Below, piece by piece: positions 16,926 to 26,161 of a DNA stretch of 50,937 nucleotides (position 1 is the stretch's first letter; every line of letters starts with the position of its first letter). The notes below the pieces were generated by a model. It saw nothing but the letters and a program-made list of their open reading frames with translations, had not been told where the DNA came from and ran no database searches. This DNA comes from JAKEGK01 sp050116575 (GTDB taxonomy: Bacteria; Pseudomonadota; Gammaproteobacteria; SZUA-152). The stretch spans positions 1 through 50,937 of the forward strand of contig JASFOJ010000015.1 in the NCBI GenBank assembly GCA_050116575.1, read 5' to 3'. Both the position numbers and the translations under genes were made by a program.

Positions 16926-17013
16926 GTGAATGATTCGTACGGGTTCCGATCTTGGATATGATTGTAGGGAAACGAGTCTGGTAGATGTTTCACAAACGGT
17001 TCCCGCGCCGGTG

Positions 17014-17029
17014 TGTTCCACGTGGAACA
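17014..17029. promoter_or_regulatory. parS-type site 3 (recF-gyrB gap)
   Basis: TGTTCCACGTGGAACA is a perfect 16-base palindrome identical to the parS sequence used by ParB in pseudomonads and other bacteria. Confidence 0.93.
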
Positions 17030-17201
17030 TCAGTCCACCTTTTGGTGACCGGGAGTACAAAAACCAACGACGGGCGACCGAGTTAGAAACGTCTTGTCGA
17101 CTGATTGACGAAAATCCTCGCCCTCAGTATTTAGTCACAGTTAGCTAGGCTAGCACTCAAACATTTCGAAATTCCAAAGGAGCAGGAAGATTCACCGGCA
17201 C

Positions 17202-17217
17202 TGTTCCACGTGGAACA
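17202..17217. promoter_or_regulatory. parS-type site 4 (recF-gyrB gap)
   Basis: TGTTCCACGTGGAACA is a second perfect copy, 188 bases from site 3 and 135 bases before the gyrB start codon. It may also lie close to the gyrB promoter. Confidence 0.93.
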
Positions 17218-17351
17218 TCGATCACCGACCTTTGTTACTGCTTCGTATAAAGAACAGCGGGGAGATGAAATTCGGGGTATAATAGTGCGTTGCCGTACCT
17301 CGGTTCGACAACCCACCGTTATTATCAATGATCAGCATCCACGAGGGTATT

Positions 17352-19769
17352 ATGCCAAAACCATCAGAATACGATTCCAGTAATATTAAGGTGCTAAAGG
17401 GGCTGGACGCCGTGCGTAAACGCCCTGGTATGTATATTGGGGACACGGATGACGGCACCGGATTACATCATATGGTATTTGAAGTGGTCGATAATTCCAT
17501 CGACGAAGCATTGGCCGGCCACTGCAGTGAAATCAATGTCACCCTGCACAGCGACAACTCCGTGACGATCTCCGATAACGGCCGCGGTATTCCGGTGGAT
17601 ATTCACAAGGAAGAGGGGCGGTCCGCCGCCGAAGTGATAATGACCGTGCTACACGCCGGGGGCAAATTTGATGACAATTCGTATAAAGTCTCCGGCGGAT
17701 TGCACGGCGTCGGTATTTCGGTGGTCAACGCCCTGTCAGAATGGCTACGCATGACGATCCACCGCGCTGGAAAAGTCCACTTCCAGGAATATCACTATGG
17801 CAATCCGGTCGAACCTCTGAAAGCCATCGGTGACTCGGAGCGTGCCGGAACCGAAATCCGTTTCAAGCCCTGCCCCAAGGTCTTTTCTGATATCGAATAT
17901 CACTATGACATCCTGGCCAAACGTCTGCGCGAACTGTCGTTTCTCAATTCCGGCGTGCGGATCGTGCTCACTGACGATCGTACCGCCAAAAAGGACGTGT
18001 TCGAATACAAGGGCGGGATCAGGGCTTTCGTCGAACATTTGAACCGGAAGAAAACCCCATTGCATGAAAACGTCTTTTATTTCGACGTGGTTAAGGACAA
18101 TATCCAGGTGGAATTGGCCATGCAATGGAATGACTCTTACCAGGAAAATATTTTCTGCTTCACCAACAATATTCCCCAGCGCGACGGTGGTACGCATCTG
18201 GCTGGCTTTCGCAGCGCGCTCACCCGTACCCTCAATCAGTATATTGAGAAAGAAGACGCGGCGCGCAAAGCAAAGGTTCAAACGACTGGCGATGATTGCC
18301 GGGAAGGCTTAACAGCCGTGTTGTCGGTGAAAGTCCCCGATCCCAAGTTTTCCTCCCAAACTAAGGACAAGTTGGTGTCGTCGGAAGTGAAAGGCGTGGT
18401 GGAGTCCGCCATGTCCGAAAATTTCAGCGCCTATCTACTCGAACACCCCTCGGACGCCAAGTCCGTTGCCGGCAAAATCGTGGATGCCGCCCGCGCCCGG
18501 GAAGCCGCCCGTAAAGCGCGGGAAATGACGCGTCGTAAAGGCGCGCTGGATGTGGCCGGGTTGCCGGGCAAACTGGCTGACTGTCAGGAAAAAGATCCGG
18601 CGCATTCTGAGTTATTTCTGGTGGAGGGCGATTCCGCCGGTGGTTCCGCCAAGCAGGGCCGAGACCGCAAATCCCAGGCCATACTGCCGTTGAAAGGTAA
18701 AATACTGAACGTGGAAAAAGCGCGGTTTGACAAGATGCTGTCATCCGCCGAAGTGGGTACGCTGATTACCGCGCTGGGCTGCGGTATCGGCCGGGAAGAG
18801 TTCGACGCGGATAAATTACGCTACCACAGAATCATTATCATGACCGATGCCGACGTGGACGGTTCCCATATCCGTACGCTGTTGCTCACCTTCTTTTATC
18901 GTCAAATGCCGGAATTGATCGAGCGCGGCCACATCTATATCGCTCAGCCTCCTTTATATAAGTTGAAGAAAGGTAAGACCGAACGCTATGTTAAAGACGA
19001 CGCGGAACTCAATGATTACCTGTTGCAGGTGTCGTTGGAAAACGCACAGCTGTATGTGAACCCCGAGTCGCCTCCCATTACCGGTGTCACATTGGAAACC
19101 CTGTCGAAGCAATACCTCACGGTTATGGCGACCATCGACCGGTTGTCACGGCGTTACCACAGCGATGTGCTGGAGAAAATGATTTATCTGTCCACGTTCA
19201 CCGAAGACAGCATGAGGGATCGGGCGAAGGCCGAAGCCTGGTTCGCAGAGTTGGTCTCCCGTCTTAACGAAGATGAACGTGTCTCGGTGAAATACGAAGT
19301 AACCATCGAACAAGATGCCGAGCACGGTAACCAGCTGGCTCGCGTCGCCGCCGTCAGTCATAGCGTGCGCAACGAACGGGTGATCACACCGGAGTTTTTC
19401 AGTTCACCGGAGTACGAGAGTATCGTCTCGTTGGGTGGTCAACTGGAAGGCTTGATGGAAGAGGGCGCCTATGTTCAGCGGGGTGATCGCAAGATGGAAG
19501 TAAACTATTTTAAGGAAGCTTTAGCGTGGCTGATGGAAGAAGCTAAACGCGGCCAGCATATTCAGCGCTACAAGGGACTGGGTGAAATGAATCCCGAACA
19601 GTTGTGGGAGACGACTTTGGATCCTGAGTCTCGCCGGTTGCTACAGGTGCAAATCGAAGATGCGGTCGCGGCCGATGAAGTGTTTACTACATTGATGGGA
19701 GACCAGGTGGAACCGCGGCGGGAGTTCATCGAGGCCAATGCGCTGGAGGTCTCCAATCTTGATGTTTAA
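17352..19769 (+). CDS. gyrB: DNA gyrase subunit B
   Basis: GyrB carries the ATPase of DNA gyrase, the A2B2 enzyme that adds negative supercoils. Starting at MPKPSEYDSSNIKVLKGLDA it has 805 residues; GAGGG lies 4-5 bases upstream, while an in-frame ATG at 17328 has no such signal. The GHKL ATPase motifs are present (EVVDNSIDEALAG near residue 40, GGLHGVGISVVNALS near 115), then the transducer domain and the TOPRIM domain with LFLVEGDSAGGSAKQGRDR near 420 and MTDADVDGSHIRTLLLTF near 495. The C-terminal tail contains QRYKGLGEMNPEQLWETTLD. An intrinsic terminator follows. Confidence 0.98.
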   Translation: MPKPSEYDSSNIKVLKGLDAVRKRPGMYIGDTDDGTGLHHMVFEVVDNSIDEALAGHCSEINVTLHSDNSVTISDNGRGIPVDIHKEEGRSAAEVIMTVLHAGGKFDDNSYKVSGGLHGVGISVVNALSEWLRMTIHRAGKVHFQEYHYGNPVEPLKAIGDSERAGTEIRFKPCPKVFSDIEYHYDILAKRLRELSFLNSGVRIVLTDDRTAKKDVFEYKGGIRAFVEHLNRKKTPLHENVFYFDVVKDNIQVELAMQWNDSYQENIFCFTNNIPQRDGGTHLAGFRSALTRTLNQYIEKEDAARKAKVQTTGDDCREGLTAVLSVKVPDPKFSSQTKDKLVSSEVKGVVESAMSENFSAYLLEHPSDAKSVAGKIVDAARAREAARKAREMTRRKGALDVAGLPGKLADCQEKDPAHSELFLVEGDSAGGSAKQGRDRKSQAILPLKGKILNVEKARFDKMLSSAEVGTLITALGCGIGREEFDADKLRYHRIIIMTDADVDGSHIRTLLLTFFYRQMPELIERGHIYIAQPPLYKLKKGKTERYVKDDAELNDYLLQVSLENAQLYVNPESPPITGVTLETLSKQYLTVMATIDRLSRRYHSDVLEKMIYLSTFTEDSMRDRAKAEAWFAELVSRLNEDERVSVKYEVTIEQDAEHGNQLARVAAVSHSVRNERVITPEFFSSPEYESIVSLGGQLEGLMEEGAYVQRGDRKMEVNYFKEALAWLMEEAKRGQHIQRYKGLGEMNPEQLWETTLDPESRRLLQVQIEDAVAADEVFTTLMGDQVEPRREFIEANALEVSNLDV

Positions 19770-19798
19770 CTGATCAATTATTATTCAGGTCAGGGCGC

Positions 19799-19832
19799 AA
19801 AAAAGGGCTGGTTAAATAATAACCAGCCCTTT
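19799..19832. terminator. Terminator between convergent gyrB and fbp
   Basis: AAAGGGCTGGTT and AACCAGCCCTTT form a perfect 12-base stem around a 7-base loop. Read on the minus strand it ends in six T residues, so it is a strong terminator for fbp. On the plus strand the tail is TTTGTGTTTC, weaker but probably usable for gyrB. Confidence 0.88.
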
Positions 19833-19867
19833 GTGTTTCGTGATTTCTTATTCGGTGAACGGCTGCA

Positions 19868-20878
19868 TTATTTGCTTTTGTTGTGATAATCCACAACCCG
19901 TTCCACTTCGTTGCGTGAGCCCAGAATGACCGGCACGCGTTGGTGGAGGTCTTCCGGCTGCAAATCCATGATCCGCTCCCGACCCGTGGAACTCATGCCG
20001 CCAGCCTGTTCCACAATGAACGACATGGGATTGGCTTCGTACATTAACCGCAACTTGCCGGCCTTGGCGGGGTCCTTGGTGTCTTTGGGGTACATGAAGA
20101 TCCCACCGCGGGTCAGAATACGATAAACCTCCGCCACCATGGATGCTACCCAGCGCATATTGAAATTCCGCTCCCGGGGGCCCGTCTCCCCGGCCAGACA
20201 TTCGTCTATATATCGCTTAACCGGTTCCTCCCAGAAACGCTGGTTCGACATGTTGATGGCAAATTCCGACGTATCGGCCGGAATGGTCATGTTGGGATGG
20301 GTTAGGATAAATTCGCCCACGTTATGGTCCAGGGTAAAACCGTTGACGCCATTACCGGTGGTGAGTACCAGCATCGTGGACGGGCCGTACAGCGTGAAAC
20401 CGCCGCATACTTGTTGTGTCCCCGGTTGTAAAAAATCCTTGGCAATGGGAGCCGCTACGCCTTCGGGACACCGCAGGATGGAAAAAATACTACCCACCGA
20501 TAAGTTGACGTCAATATTCGACGAGCCATCCAGGGGATCGAAGGTCAGCAGATATTTGCCCTTGGGGTATTCCGCGGGGATGGGAAAGATATCATCCATT
20601 TCTTCGGAGGCCATGGCCGCCAGGTGGCCGCCCCATTTGTTGGCATCAATGAACAAATCATTGGAGATGACGTCGAGTTTCTTCTGTGTTTCTCCCTGCA
20701 CGTTTTCGCTGCCGGCGGTGCCAAGCACGTCCACCAGCGCTCCCTGGTTGACGGCGGCGGATATGGCCTTACACGCGGTTACCACGTCATTCAATAATGC
20801 CGTGAAATCGCCCGATGCCGCTTCACAACGGCGCTGTTCTTCGATGATAAATTGGGTAATGGTTTTACCAGTATACAT
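19868..20878 (-). CDS. fbp: Class I fructose-1,6-bisphosphatase
   Basis: The enzyme removes the C1 phosphate of fructose 1,6-bisphosphate in gluconeogenesis and, in autotrophs, in the Calvin cycle. The 336-residue protein has the class I metal site in ASEEMDDIFPI near residue 90 and LLTFDPLDGSSNIDVN near residue 110. Further landmarks are TLYGPSTMLVLTTGNGVNGF near 165, RYIDECLAGETGP near 220, and MSFIVEQAGGMSSTGRERIM near 295. The length is normal. It is convergent with gyrB and divergent from hemC, with about 190 bases between fbp and hemC. No Calvin-cycle genes lie nearby, so the sequence does not say which pathway it serves. Confidence 0.97.
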   Translation of the reverse strand: MYTGKTITQFIIEEQRRCEAASGDFTALLNDVVTACKAISAAVNQGALVDVLGTAGSENVQGETQKKLDVISNDLFIDANKWGGHLAAMASEEMDDIFPIPAEYPKGKYLLTFDPLDGSSNIDVNLSVGSIFSILRCPEGVAAPIAKDFLQPGTQQVCGGFTLYGPSTMLVLTTGNGVNGFTLDHNVGEFILTHPNMTIPADTSEFAINMSNQRFWEEPVKRYIDECLAGETGPRERNFNMRWVASMVAEVYRILTRGGIFMYPKDTKDPAKAGKLRLMYEANPMSFIVEQAGGMSSTGRERIMDLQPEDLHQRVPVILGSRNEVERVVDYHNKSK

Positions 20879-21071
20879 ACTGTCTGTCCTTCAGGTTCTA
20901 GTCGTCGTTGCTGATTTTGTTATCGCCAGCGTTGCTTAAATGAAAGGCGGCAGATTCTAACAGAATTATGTTTAGCTATTAAGCAAACCGGGGTAAATTT
21001 TTGCGTTTAAAGTTGCCTAACCTTTTAACAGCGCATAGCATTGGCATTTTGCCGGAGAAGAGACCAAAATA

Positions 21072-22001
21072 ATGACGGAAATCGTTCGTATCGCCACGCG
21101 TCGCAGCCCCCTGGCGCTTTGGCAGGCGGAGTTTGTGCGTTCCTGCCTGCTGGCCAATCACCCCAAGATAAAAGTGGAACTGGTCAAAATGGTGACCCAG
21201 GGGGACAAGATCCTGGACACCCCCCTGGCCAAAGTAGGGGGCAAGGGGCTGTTCGTCAAGGAGCTGGAAACAGGCATGTTGCGCGGCGAAGCCGATATTG
21301 CCGTGCACTCCATCAAGGACATTCCCGTGGCATTTCCTGACGGCTTGCATCTCAGTGTCATTTGCGAGCGTGAAGATCCCCGCGACGCATTTGTGTCTAA
21401 CGAGTTCGCGGAAATTGCTTCCCTGCCCTCGGGCGCCATCGTGGGCACTTCCAGCCTGCGCCGCCAATGCCAGTTACGCGCCTGGCGGCCGGACCTGCAG
21501 ATCAAGGACCTGCGCGGTAACGTCAACACCCGGCTCAGCAAGCTGGACCACTCCGAATACGATGCCATTATTCTGGCCAGCGCTGGATTGAAACGCCTGG
21601 GCTTTGAAAATCGCATTCAACAATACCTTGACCCGTCCATCAGCCTGCCCGCGGTGGGGCAAGGCGCGGTAGGAATAGAGTGCCGGGTCGACGATGACCG
21701 CATTAACGAACTGATCGCACCTTTAAACCACGACGATACACGCACCTGTGTACTGGCCGAGCGTGCCATGAACTCACGCCTTGAAGGCGGATGCCAGGTA
21801 CCCATTGCCGGTTATGCGGTGCTGGAATATGGCCAGTTGAAAATGCGTGGCCTGGTGGGCCGCCCGGATGGCAAACACGTGGTGCGCGGTGAGATCGAAG
21901 GTCTGCCCAAAGCGGCGGAACAGTTGGGTACCGCGCTGGCCGATGATCTGTTGTCCCGCGGTGCCGGTGAGATTTTAAAAGAAGTTTATGCCAAAGGCTA
22001 A
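21072..22001 (+). CDS. hemC: Porphobilinogen deaminase (hydroxymethylbilane synthase)
   Basis: HemC joins four porphobilinogen units into hydroxymethylbilane in tetrapyrrole synthesis. The 309-residue protein has RIATRRSPLALWQAEFV at the start, KVGGKGLFVKELETGML near residue 55, the DIAVHSIKDIPV catalytic Asp segment near residue 80, SSLRRQCQLRAWRPDL near 130, and SRLEGGCQVPIAGYA near 240, whose Cys carries the dipyrromethane cofactor. The last 14 bases overlap the start of hemD, so translation is probably coupled. It is the first gene of the hemC-hemD-hemX-hemY set and is divergent from fbp. Confidence 0.98.
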   Translation: MTEIVRIATRRSPLALWQAEFVRSCLLANHPKIKVELVKMVTQGDKILDTPLAKVGGKGLFVKELETGMLRGEADIAVHSIKDIPVAFPDGLHLSVICEREDPRDAFVSNEFAEIASLPSGAIVGTSSLRRQCQLRAWRPDLQIKDLRGNVNTRLSKLDHSEYDAIILASAGLKRLGFENRIQQYLDPSISLPAVGQGAVGIECRVDDDRINELIAPLNHDDTRTCVLAERAMNSRLEGGCQVPIAGYAVLEYGQLKMRGLVGRPDGKHVVRGEIEGLPKAAEQLGTALADDLLSRGAGEILKEVYAKG

Positions 22002-22773
22002 GCCCCTGGCCGGTGTCACGGTCGTGGTAACACGGCCCGCGCACCAGGCGGAAGGGTTGTGCCGGTTGATTGAAACAAACGGTGGCACGGCGTTGCGGTT
22101 TCCGGTGCTGGATATCGCCGGTCCCGCCGATCAGACGGCCGTCGCGGCAACCATCAACCGCCTTGCGGCATTTGATATCGCCGTGTTTATCAGCCCTAAC
22201 GCCGTTCAGTGGGGACTGAAACTGATCGACAACTGGCCGGCTGACATCAAAGTCGCCGCGGTGGGCCGGGGTAGCGCGAGGGAACTCACCCGCCAGGGCA
22301 TGGAGCCGGATATTTTTCCGGAGCAGCAGTTCAACAGTGAAGCATTGCTGGCCCTGGAAGACCTGCAACAGGTGGCGGGAAAACGCATCATTATATTCCG
22401 TGGTGAAGGTGGCCGCGAGTTGCTGGCCGATATCTTGCGCGGCCGGGGCGCCCAGGTTGAATATCTGGAATGTTACCGCCGGGTGCGGCCCACCATTGAT
22501 CCGGCGCTATTAACGGTCCCCCTGCAGCAGGGCACCGTGGATATACTTACGGTGACCAGCAGTGAAGGACTGGAAAATTTGCTGGCGATGACCGGGGAGG
22601 CCGTGCGGTCCGTGTTGACACAACTACCGCTGATTGTGGTCAGTGATCGAACCCGGGAGCGGGCCCGGGAACTGGGATTTCAGGCGCCGATCATCCTGGC
22701 CCGGCAGGCTAGCGACGACGCCCTGCTCGAAGCAGTCATAGATTGGAAAACGGAAACGGCTTCGAGCCACTAA
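21988..22773 (+). CDS. hemD: Uroporphyrinogen-III synthase
   Basis: HemD closes hydroxymethylbilane into uroporphyrinogen III with inversion of ring D. The 261-residue protein shows the two-lobed family pattern: VVVTRPAHQAEGLCRLIETN at the start, IAVFISPNAVQWGL near residue 70, VAAVGRGSARELTRQGMEPD near 90, IIIFRGEGGRELLADILRGRGAQVEYLECYRRV near 130-165, and LTVTSSEGLENLL near 188. Sequence similarity in this family is low, but these marks and the overlap with hemC make the call safe. Confidence 0.95.
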   Translation: MPKAKPLAGVTVVVTRPAHQAEGLCRLIETNGGTALRFPVLDIAGPADQTAVAATINRLAAFDIAVFISPNAVQWGLKLIDNWPADIKVAAVGRGSARELTRQGMEPDIFPEQQFNSEALLALEDLQQVAGKRIIIFRGEGGRELLADILRGRGAQVEYLECYRRVRPTIDPALLTVPLQQGTVDILTVTSSEGLENLLAMTGEAVRSVLTQLPLIVVSDRTRERARELGFQAPIILARQASDDALLEAVIDWKTETASSH

Positions 22774-22834
22774 TCTATCGATGCGATTGCGCAAATTATC
22801 TAATATTGATTAAAACCGAAAGGAAACACGGCAA

Positions 22835-24136
22835 GTGACTCACGGTGACCAGGAACAACCGAATCAACCAACATCCCAGCCTGACGCCAATGCGCCGGGA
22901 TCTGCAGAGAAAAAGCAGAAAAATGAGGGTAAAAGTATCGAATCAACAGTAACTTCGCAATCGACGGAAGATACCCCGAAAACCACATCCAAAAAATCGT
23001 CAAAAACTGGCAAATCCGTCCGCAATAAAGGTACTAACTCCGAGGAAAAACGCCCCTTTCCTGTCCTGGCCGGCGTCGCGCTGCTGTTGGGCCTGGCGTT
23101 GGCAGCCGCCGGTTTCTGGCACTACCAACAATCACAACAGTTAGCGGATAGCGTCGACCAGTTGGCCGGGCGCCAAGCAACGTTCGATCAGCAACTGAAA
23201 ACCCTTGGCGACCTCAAGTCCGATGTGAAAGACCTCCAGGAGCAGCAACAGTCATTACAAGCCCGAATCGAGCAAGGGGAAGAAAGCCAGCGTTCCATGC
23301 GGGTGTCCCTGGATCAGCTATCCAGCCAGGTGCAATCGTTAACCATCGCCAAGGGAAAACAGCCACTTTATTGGCGGGTGTCGGAAGTGGAATATCTATT
23401 AACAGTCGCTAATCGCCGGCTCACGCTGGAGCGGGACGTAAACACCGCCAAGGAAGCATTGCAGGACGCGGACAACCGCTTGCGTGCCATCGGCGATCCC
23501 GGCCTCATCCCCGTGCGGGACAAAATTTCCCAGGAACTGAACCGGCTGAACAGTGTGACCTTACCGGATATTCCGGGTATGGCCGCACAACTGGGCACGC
23601 TGGTGGACGACACCCAACAATTGCCGTTGCTGAGCCGAAATATGACCCTGGAACAGAACGACCAGCAACTGGAAGCGGATAAGGGCAATAAAGAGTACAG
23701 CGGATTTCGCCAGTTTGTAGGTACGGTGTGGGATGATCTGGTGGACGGGCTGTTCCGGGTGCAGCGCACCGACGAACCGGTCAAACCCTTGTTGCCCCCG
23801 AAAGCAAAACAATATCTGATGCAAAACCTGCGTCTGCAACTGGAACAAGCCCGCCTTGCCCTGTTGCAGTCCGATACAGCCATGTTCCGCAATAACCTGT
23901 CGGATGTCGAGCACTGGGTGGAACAATATTTCGATACCGAAGCGACTCCGGTGACCCATGTTCTGGACACGGTGCGGGAACTACAAACCCGCGATCTTAC
24001 CCCTCAACTGCCCGACATTAGCGCATCATTACGGGAGTTGCGTGCCTGGATGGCAACCCAGGACCACCCGCCCCAGGCCTCGGCCGCTCAATCATCACAG
24101 GTCGCCGCTGCCCGGCCCGAGGTAACCACACCATGA
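22835..24136 (+). CDS. hemX: HemX family membrane protein
   Basis: A 433-residue protein starting at GTG 22835, with AAGGAA about 10 bases upstream. The first 65 residues are polar and rich in Gln, Ser, Thr and Lys, followed by one membrane helix near residues 72-92 (VLAGVALLLGLALAAAGFWH). A long coiled-coil and helical periplasmic domain then includes PLYWRVSEVEYLLTVANRRLTLERDV. This is the HemX family of the gammaproteobacterial hemCDXY operon. It is often mislabelled as a uroporphyrinogen methyltransferase, for which I see no SAM-binding motif. Its exact role in heme synthesis is not established. Its last four bases overlap hemY. Confidence 0.92.
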   Translation: MTHGDQEQPNQPTSQPDANAPGSAEKKQKNEGKSIESTVTSQSTEDTPKTTSKKSSKTGKSVRNKGTNSEEKRPFPVLAGVALLLGLALAAAGFWHYQQSQQLADSVDQLAGRQATFDQQLKTLGDLKSDVKDLQEQQQSLQARIEQGEESQRSMRVSLDQLSSQVQSLTIAKGKQPLYWRVSEVEYLLTVANRRLTLERDVNTAKEALQDADNRLRAIGDPGLIPVRDKISQELNRLNSVTLPDIPGMAAQLGTLVDDTQQLPLLSRNMTLEQNDQQLEADKGNKEYSGFRQFVGTVWDDLVDGLFRVQRTDEPVKPLLPPKAKQYLMQNLRLQLEQARLALLQSDTAMFRNNLSDVEHWVEQYFDTEATPVTHVLDTVRELQTRDLTPQLPDISASLRELRAWMATQDHPPQASAAQSSQVAAARPEVTTP

Positions 24137-25398
24137 GATGGCTTTTATTCACGCTGCTGACGATCACAGTGGTGGTGGTACTGACGTTGCTGGCGATGCA
24201 GGATCGCGGTTATGTGCTGATTAACATCCGGGGCTATACCATCGAATCTACCCTGGTGACCTGGCTGGTGCTGATCGGCCTGGCGTTTGTCGCTTTTTAT
24301 TATGTCCTGCGGTTTTTCATCAATGTGTTCCATGCACCTCGTGGTATGAAACAATGGCGCCGGCAGCGCCGCCAGCATATTGCCAACCAAGGTTTGCTGG
24401 ACGGCCTGGTGAAACTGGCGGAAGGAGACTGGAAGCACGCGGAAAAACAGGTGTTGCGTCATATCGATGACAGCCAGGTACCGCTGCTTCACTATCTGGC
24501 CGCTGCCCGGGCAGCCCATGAACTGAAACAATATGACCGGCGTGATCGCTATCTTAATTTGGCTGGCCAAAACGCGCCCACCACTGACGTTGGTGTCAAA
24601 CTGACGCAGGCGGAGTTGCAGCTTAGTCAACACCACCAGGAACAGGCACTGGCAACTTTACGAACATTGCAGCAGGTTAATCCCCGTCATCCCACGGTGC
24701 TGAAAACCCTGGCGCGTCTTTATATTGATCTGGGGGACTGGAAAAATTTTGTGGACCTCATCCCCAGGTTACGAAAACTGAAACTCTATAATGACGAGGA
24801 ACTGGATAAACTGGAACGCCACGCCTATCTGGAATTGCTCACCGGTGATCCCGATATCGACGCGAAGCAACTGGGGGAACTGTGGTATCGCGTACCGCAA
24901 CGGGTACAGGCCAACCATGATGTGCTGATCAACTATATTCACCGGCTGCTGGCATTGAACAACAGCGATATTGCCGAACCGCTTATCCGCAACGCCTTAA
25001 AACAGCAATGGAACGACGAACTGGTGCGCTTGTATGGGATTATTGACGCGCCGGACGTGCGCTCGCAACTGGAACACGCCGAGCACTGGCTGCAACAAAA
25101 AGAACACGACGCCGTTCTATTGTTAACCCTGGGACGCCTTAGCCTGAAAAATCAGTTGTGGGGCAAGGCGCGTCATTACTTCGAAGCGAGTATTGGCGCC
25201 AATGGTCCGTTGGAAGCCTATCATGAGCTGGGCCGTTTACTGGATACGCTGGGTGAAAAAGATCTGGCCATGCAGTACTATCGCGACGGATTGGCAAAGG
25301 CGCCCCAGTGCGCGTATTCAGTGGTCACGAACGCCAGGCCATTGGAACTGGAACACCAGTCCAGCGACAGGCAGCGATTTATTGGTGTGCAATCCTGA
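24133..25398 (+). CDS. hemY: HemY protein, membrane-anchored TPR protein
   Basis: A 421-residue protein with two N-terminal membrane helices (about residues 3-20 and 41-64) and a C-terminal part made of helical repeats of TPR type. Family landmarks are QDRGYVLINIRGYTIESTLV near residue 22 and LLHYLAAARAAHELKQYDRRDRYL near 115. HemY of the hemCDXY operon has been linked to late heme synthesis, probably as a scaffold, and is unrelated to the Bacillus protoporphyrinogen oxidase also called HemY. The start ATG overlaps the hemX stop by four bases. The 3' end overlaps the convergent Crp-like gene by 20 bases. Confidence 0.94.
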   Translation: MRWLLFTLLTITVVVVLTLLAMQDRGYVLINIRGYTIESTLVTWLVLIGLAFVAFYYVLRFFINVFHAPRGMKQWRRQRRQHIANQGLLDGLVKLAEGDWKHAEKQVLRHIDDSQVPLLHYLAAARAAHELKQYDRRDRYLNLAGQNAPTTDVGVKLTQAELQLSQHHQEQALATLRTLQQVNPRHPTVLKTLARLYIDLGDWKNFVDLIPRLRKLKLYNDEELDKLERHAYLELLTGDPDIDAKQLGELWYRVPQRVQANHDVLINYIHRLLALNNSDIAEPLIRNALKQQWNDELVRLYGIIDAPDVRSQLEHAEHWLQQKEHDAVLLLTLGRLSLKNQLWGKARHYFEASIGANGPLEAYHELGRLLDTLGEKDLAMQYYRDGLAKAPQCAYSVVTNARPLELEHQSSDRQRFIGVQS

Positions 25399-26074
25399 GC
25401 ACGGGTTCGAATTGCTCCGGCAATGTCAGTTGTTTAAGCGCTATGGTTCGCCGGTCACAGCGCAGGATGCCCCGCCGCTTAAGTTGCGCCATCAGGGTCG
25501 ATACCGTCTGCCGGCAAACGCCGATCATGTCGGCGATGTCCTGATGAGTTAACTGAAGATCGATAACGATTTCGTCATTGCAGCGTCTGCCGTATAACAC
25601 GCCCAGGCGTTGCAACAAACTGCTGAGCCGCGCAGCGGCGTCGTCACAGGTAACGTGCAACAGCATGTCCCCCAGGGTTCTCACTCTCAGTGTTAACTGT
25701 TCCATCGCCAACAATGCCAGCGACGGCATTGCGGTGACCAACTGGTTAAACGTGGTTTTGGAAATGGCGTAGACATCCGTTGCCGATAACGTTTGTGCAT
25801 ACAAGCCGTTGTCCGGCTGGTAGTCGTGCTCCGACAGGCCGAAGATATCACCGGGAAGACAAAACCACTGGATACATTCGTGTCCGGTGGCCGTCAGCCG
25901 GAACAGTTTCACCCGCCCCTCTAACACAATATAAACCACGTTATGGGTCTGGCTGGCCCGAAAAATATAAGCTTTCTTGCGAAAATGCAGTTGGGTGGCT
26001 GCCGATTCGATCGCCTGCCTTTGGTTCGCGTCCAACGACCCCAGGAAATTTACGGTAGTATTTCTACCCTGCAT
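25379..26074 (-). CDS. Crp/Fnr-family transcriptional regulator
   Basis: A 231-residue protein with an N-terminal cyclic-nucleotide-binding-like beta barrel (about residues 15-130, with VVYIVLEGRVKLFRLTATGHE and LPGDIFGLSEH), a long dimerisation helix, and a C-terminal winged helix (LTHQDIADMIGVCRQTVSTL near residue 175). ATG 26074 was chosen because GGAAGG lies 6 bases upstream; a further upstream start has no such signal. The four-cysteine iron-sulfur cluster motif of FNR is missing. The usual cAMP-binding Arg/Ser signature of CRP is not obvious, so the ligand is unknown. In the recognition helix the position that is Glu in both CRP and FNR reads Gln (Arg-Gln-Thr-Val). It is divergent from the ABC importer genes and probably controls them. 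Confidence 0.88.
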   Translation of the reverse strand: MQGRNTTVNFLGSLDANQRQAIESAATQLHFRKKAYIFRASQTHNVVYIVLEGRVKLFRLTATGHECIQWFCLPGDIFGLSEHDYQPDNGLYAQTLSATDVYAISKTTFNQLVTAMPSLALLAMEQLTLRVRTLGDMLLHVTCDDAAARLSSLLQRLGVLYGRRCNDEIVIDLQLTHQDIADMIGVCRQTVSTLMAQLKRRGILRCDRRTIALKQLTLPEQFEPVLRIAHQ

Positions 26075-26161
26075 CGGTGGCCTTCCCTGCCGGTTGGTTC
26101 CCACTGTTGGTTATGGGGCTTGCACGTATAGCCGTAGGTGAATTTTCACGCTTTCCCATTC

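Larger units (their letters stand above)
16926..17351. other. recF-gyrB spacer with two perfect parS sites
   Basis: This 426-base spacer is longer than usual between recF and gyrB. It carries parS sites 3 and 4 and a further half-site-like TGTTTCAC at 16985-16992. A TATAAT hexamer at 17278-17283 is a candidate -10 box for gyrB, although no good -35 box lies at the usual distance. A 72-codon open frame crosses site 3, but I see no ribosome binding site or family resemblance and do not support it as a gene. Confidence 0.6.

Noticed and set aside
16930..17148. 72-codon open frame between recF and gyrB
   Set aside because: It runs straight through a perfect parS palindrome, has no ribosome binding site, and shows no family resemblance.
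17278..17283. TATAAT as a firm gyrB promoter
   Set aside because: The -10 match is perfect, but no acceptable -35 hexamer lies 16-18 bases upstream, so I mention it only inside the spacer entry.
22835..24136. HemX as a uroporphyrinogen-III methyltransferase
   Set aside because: A common label, but the sequence shows one membrane helix and coiled coil with no SAM-binding methyltransferase motif.
25379..26074. The Crp-like regulator as an oxygen-sensing FNR
   Set aside because: The N-terminal cysteine cluster needed for the FNR iron-sulfur centre is absent.
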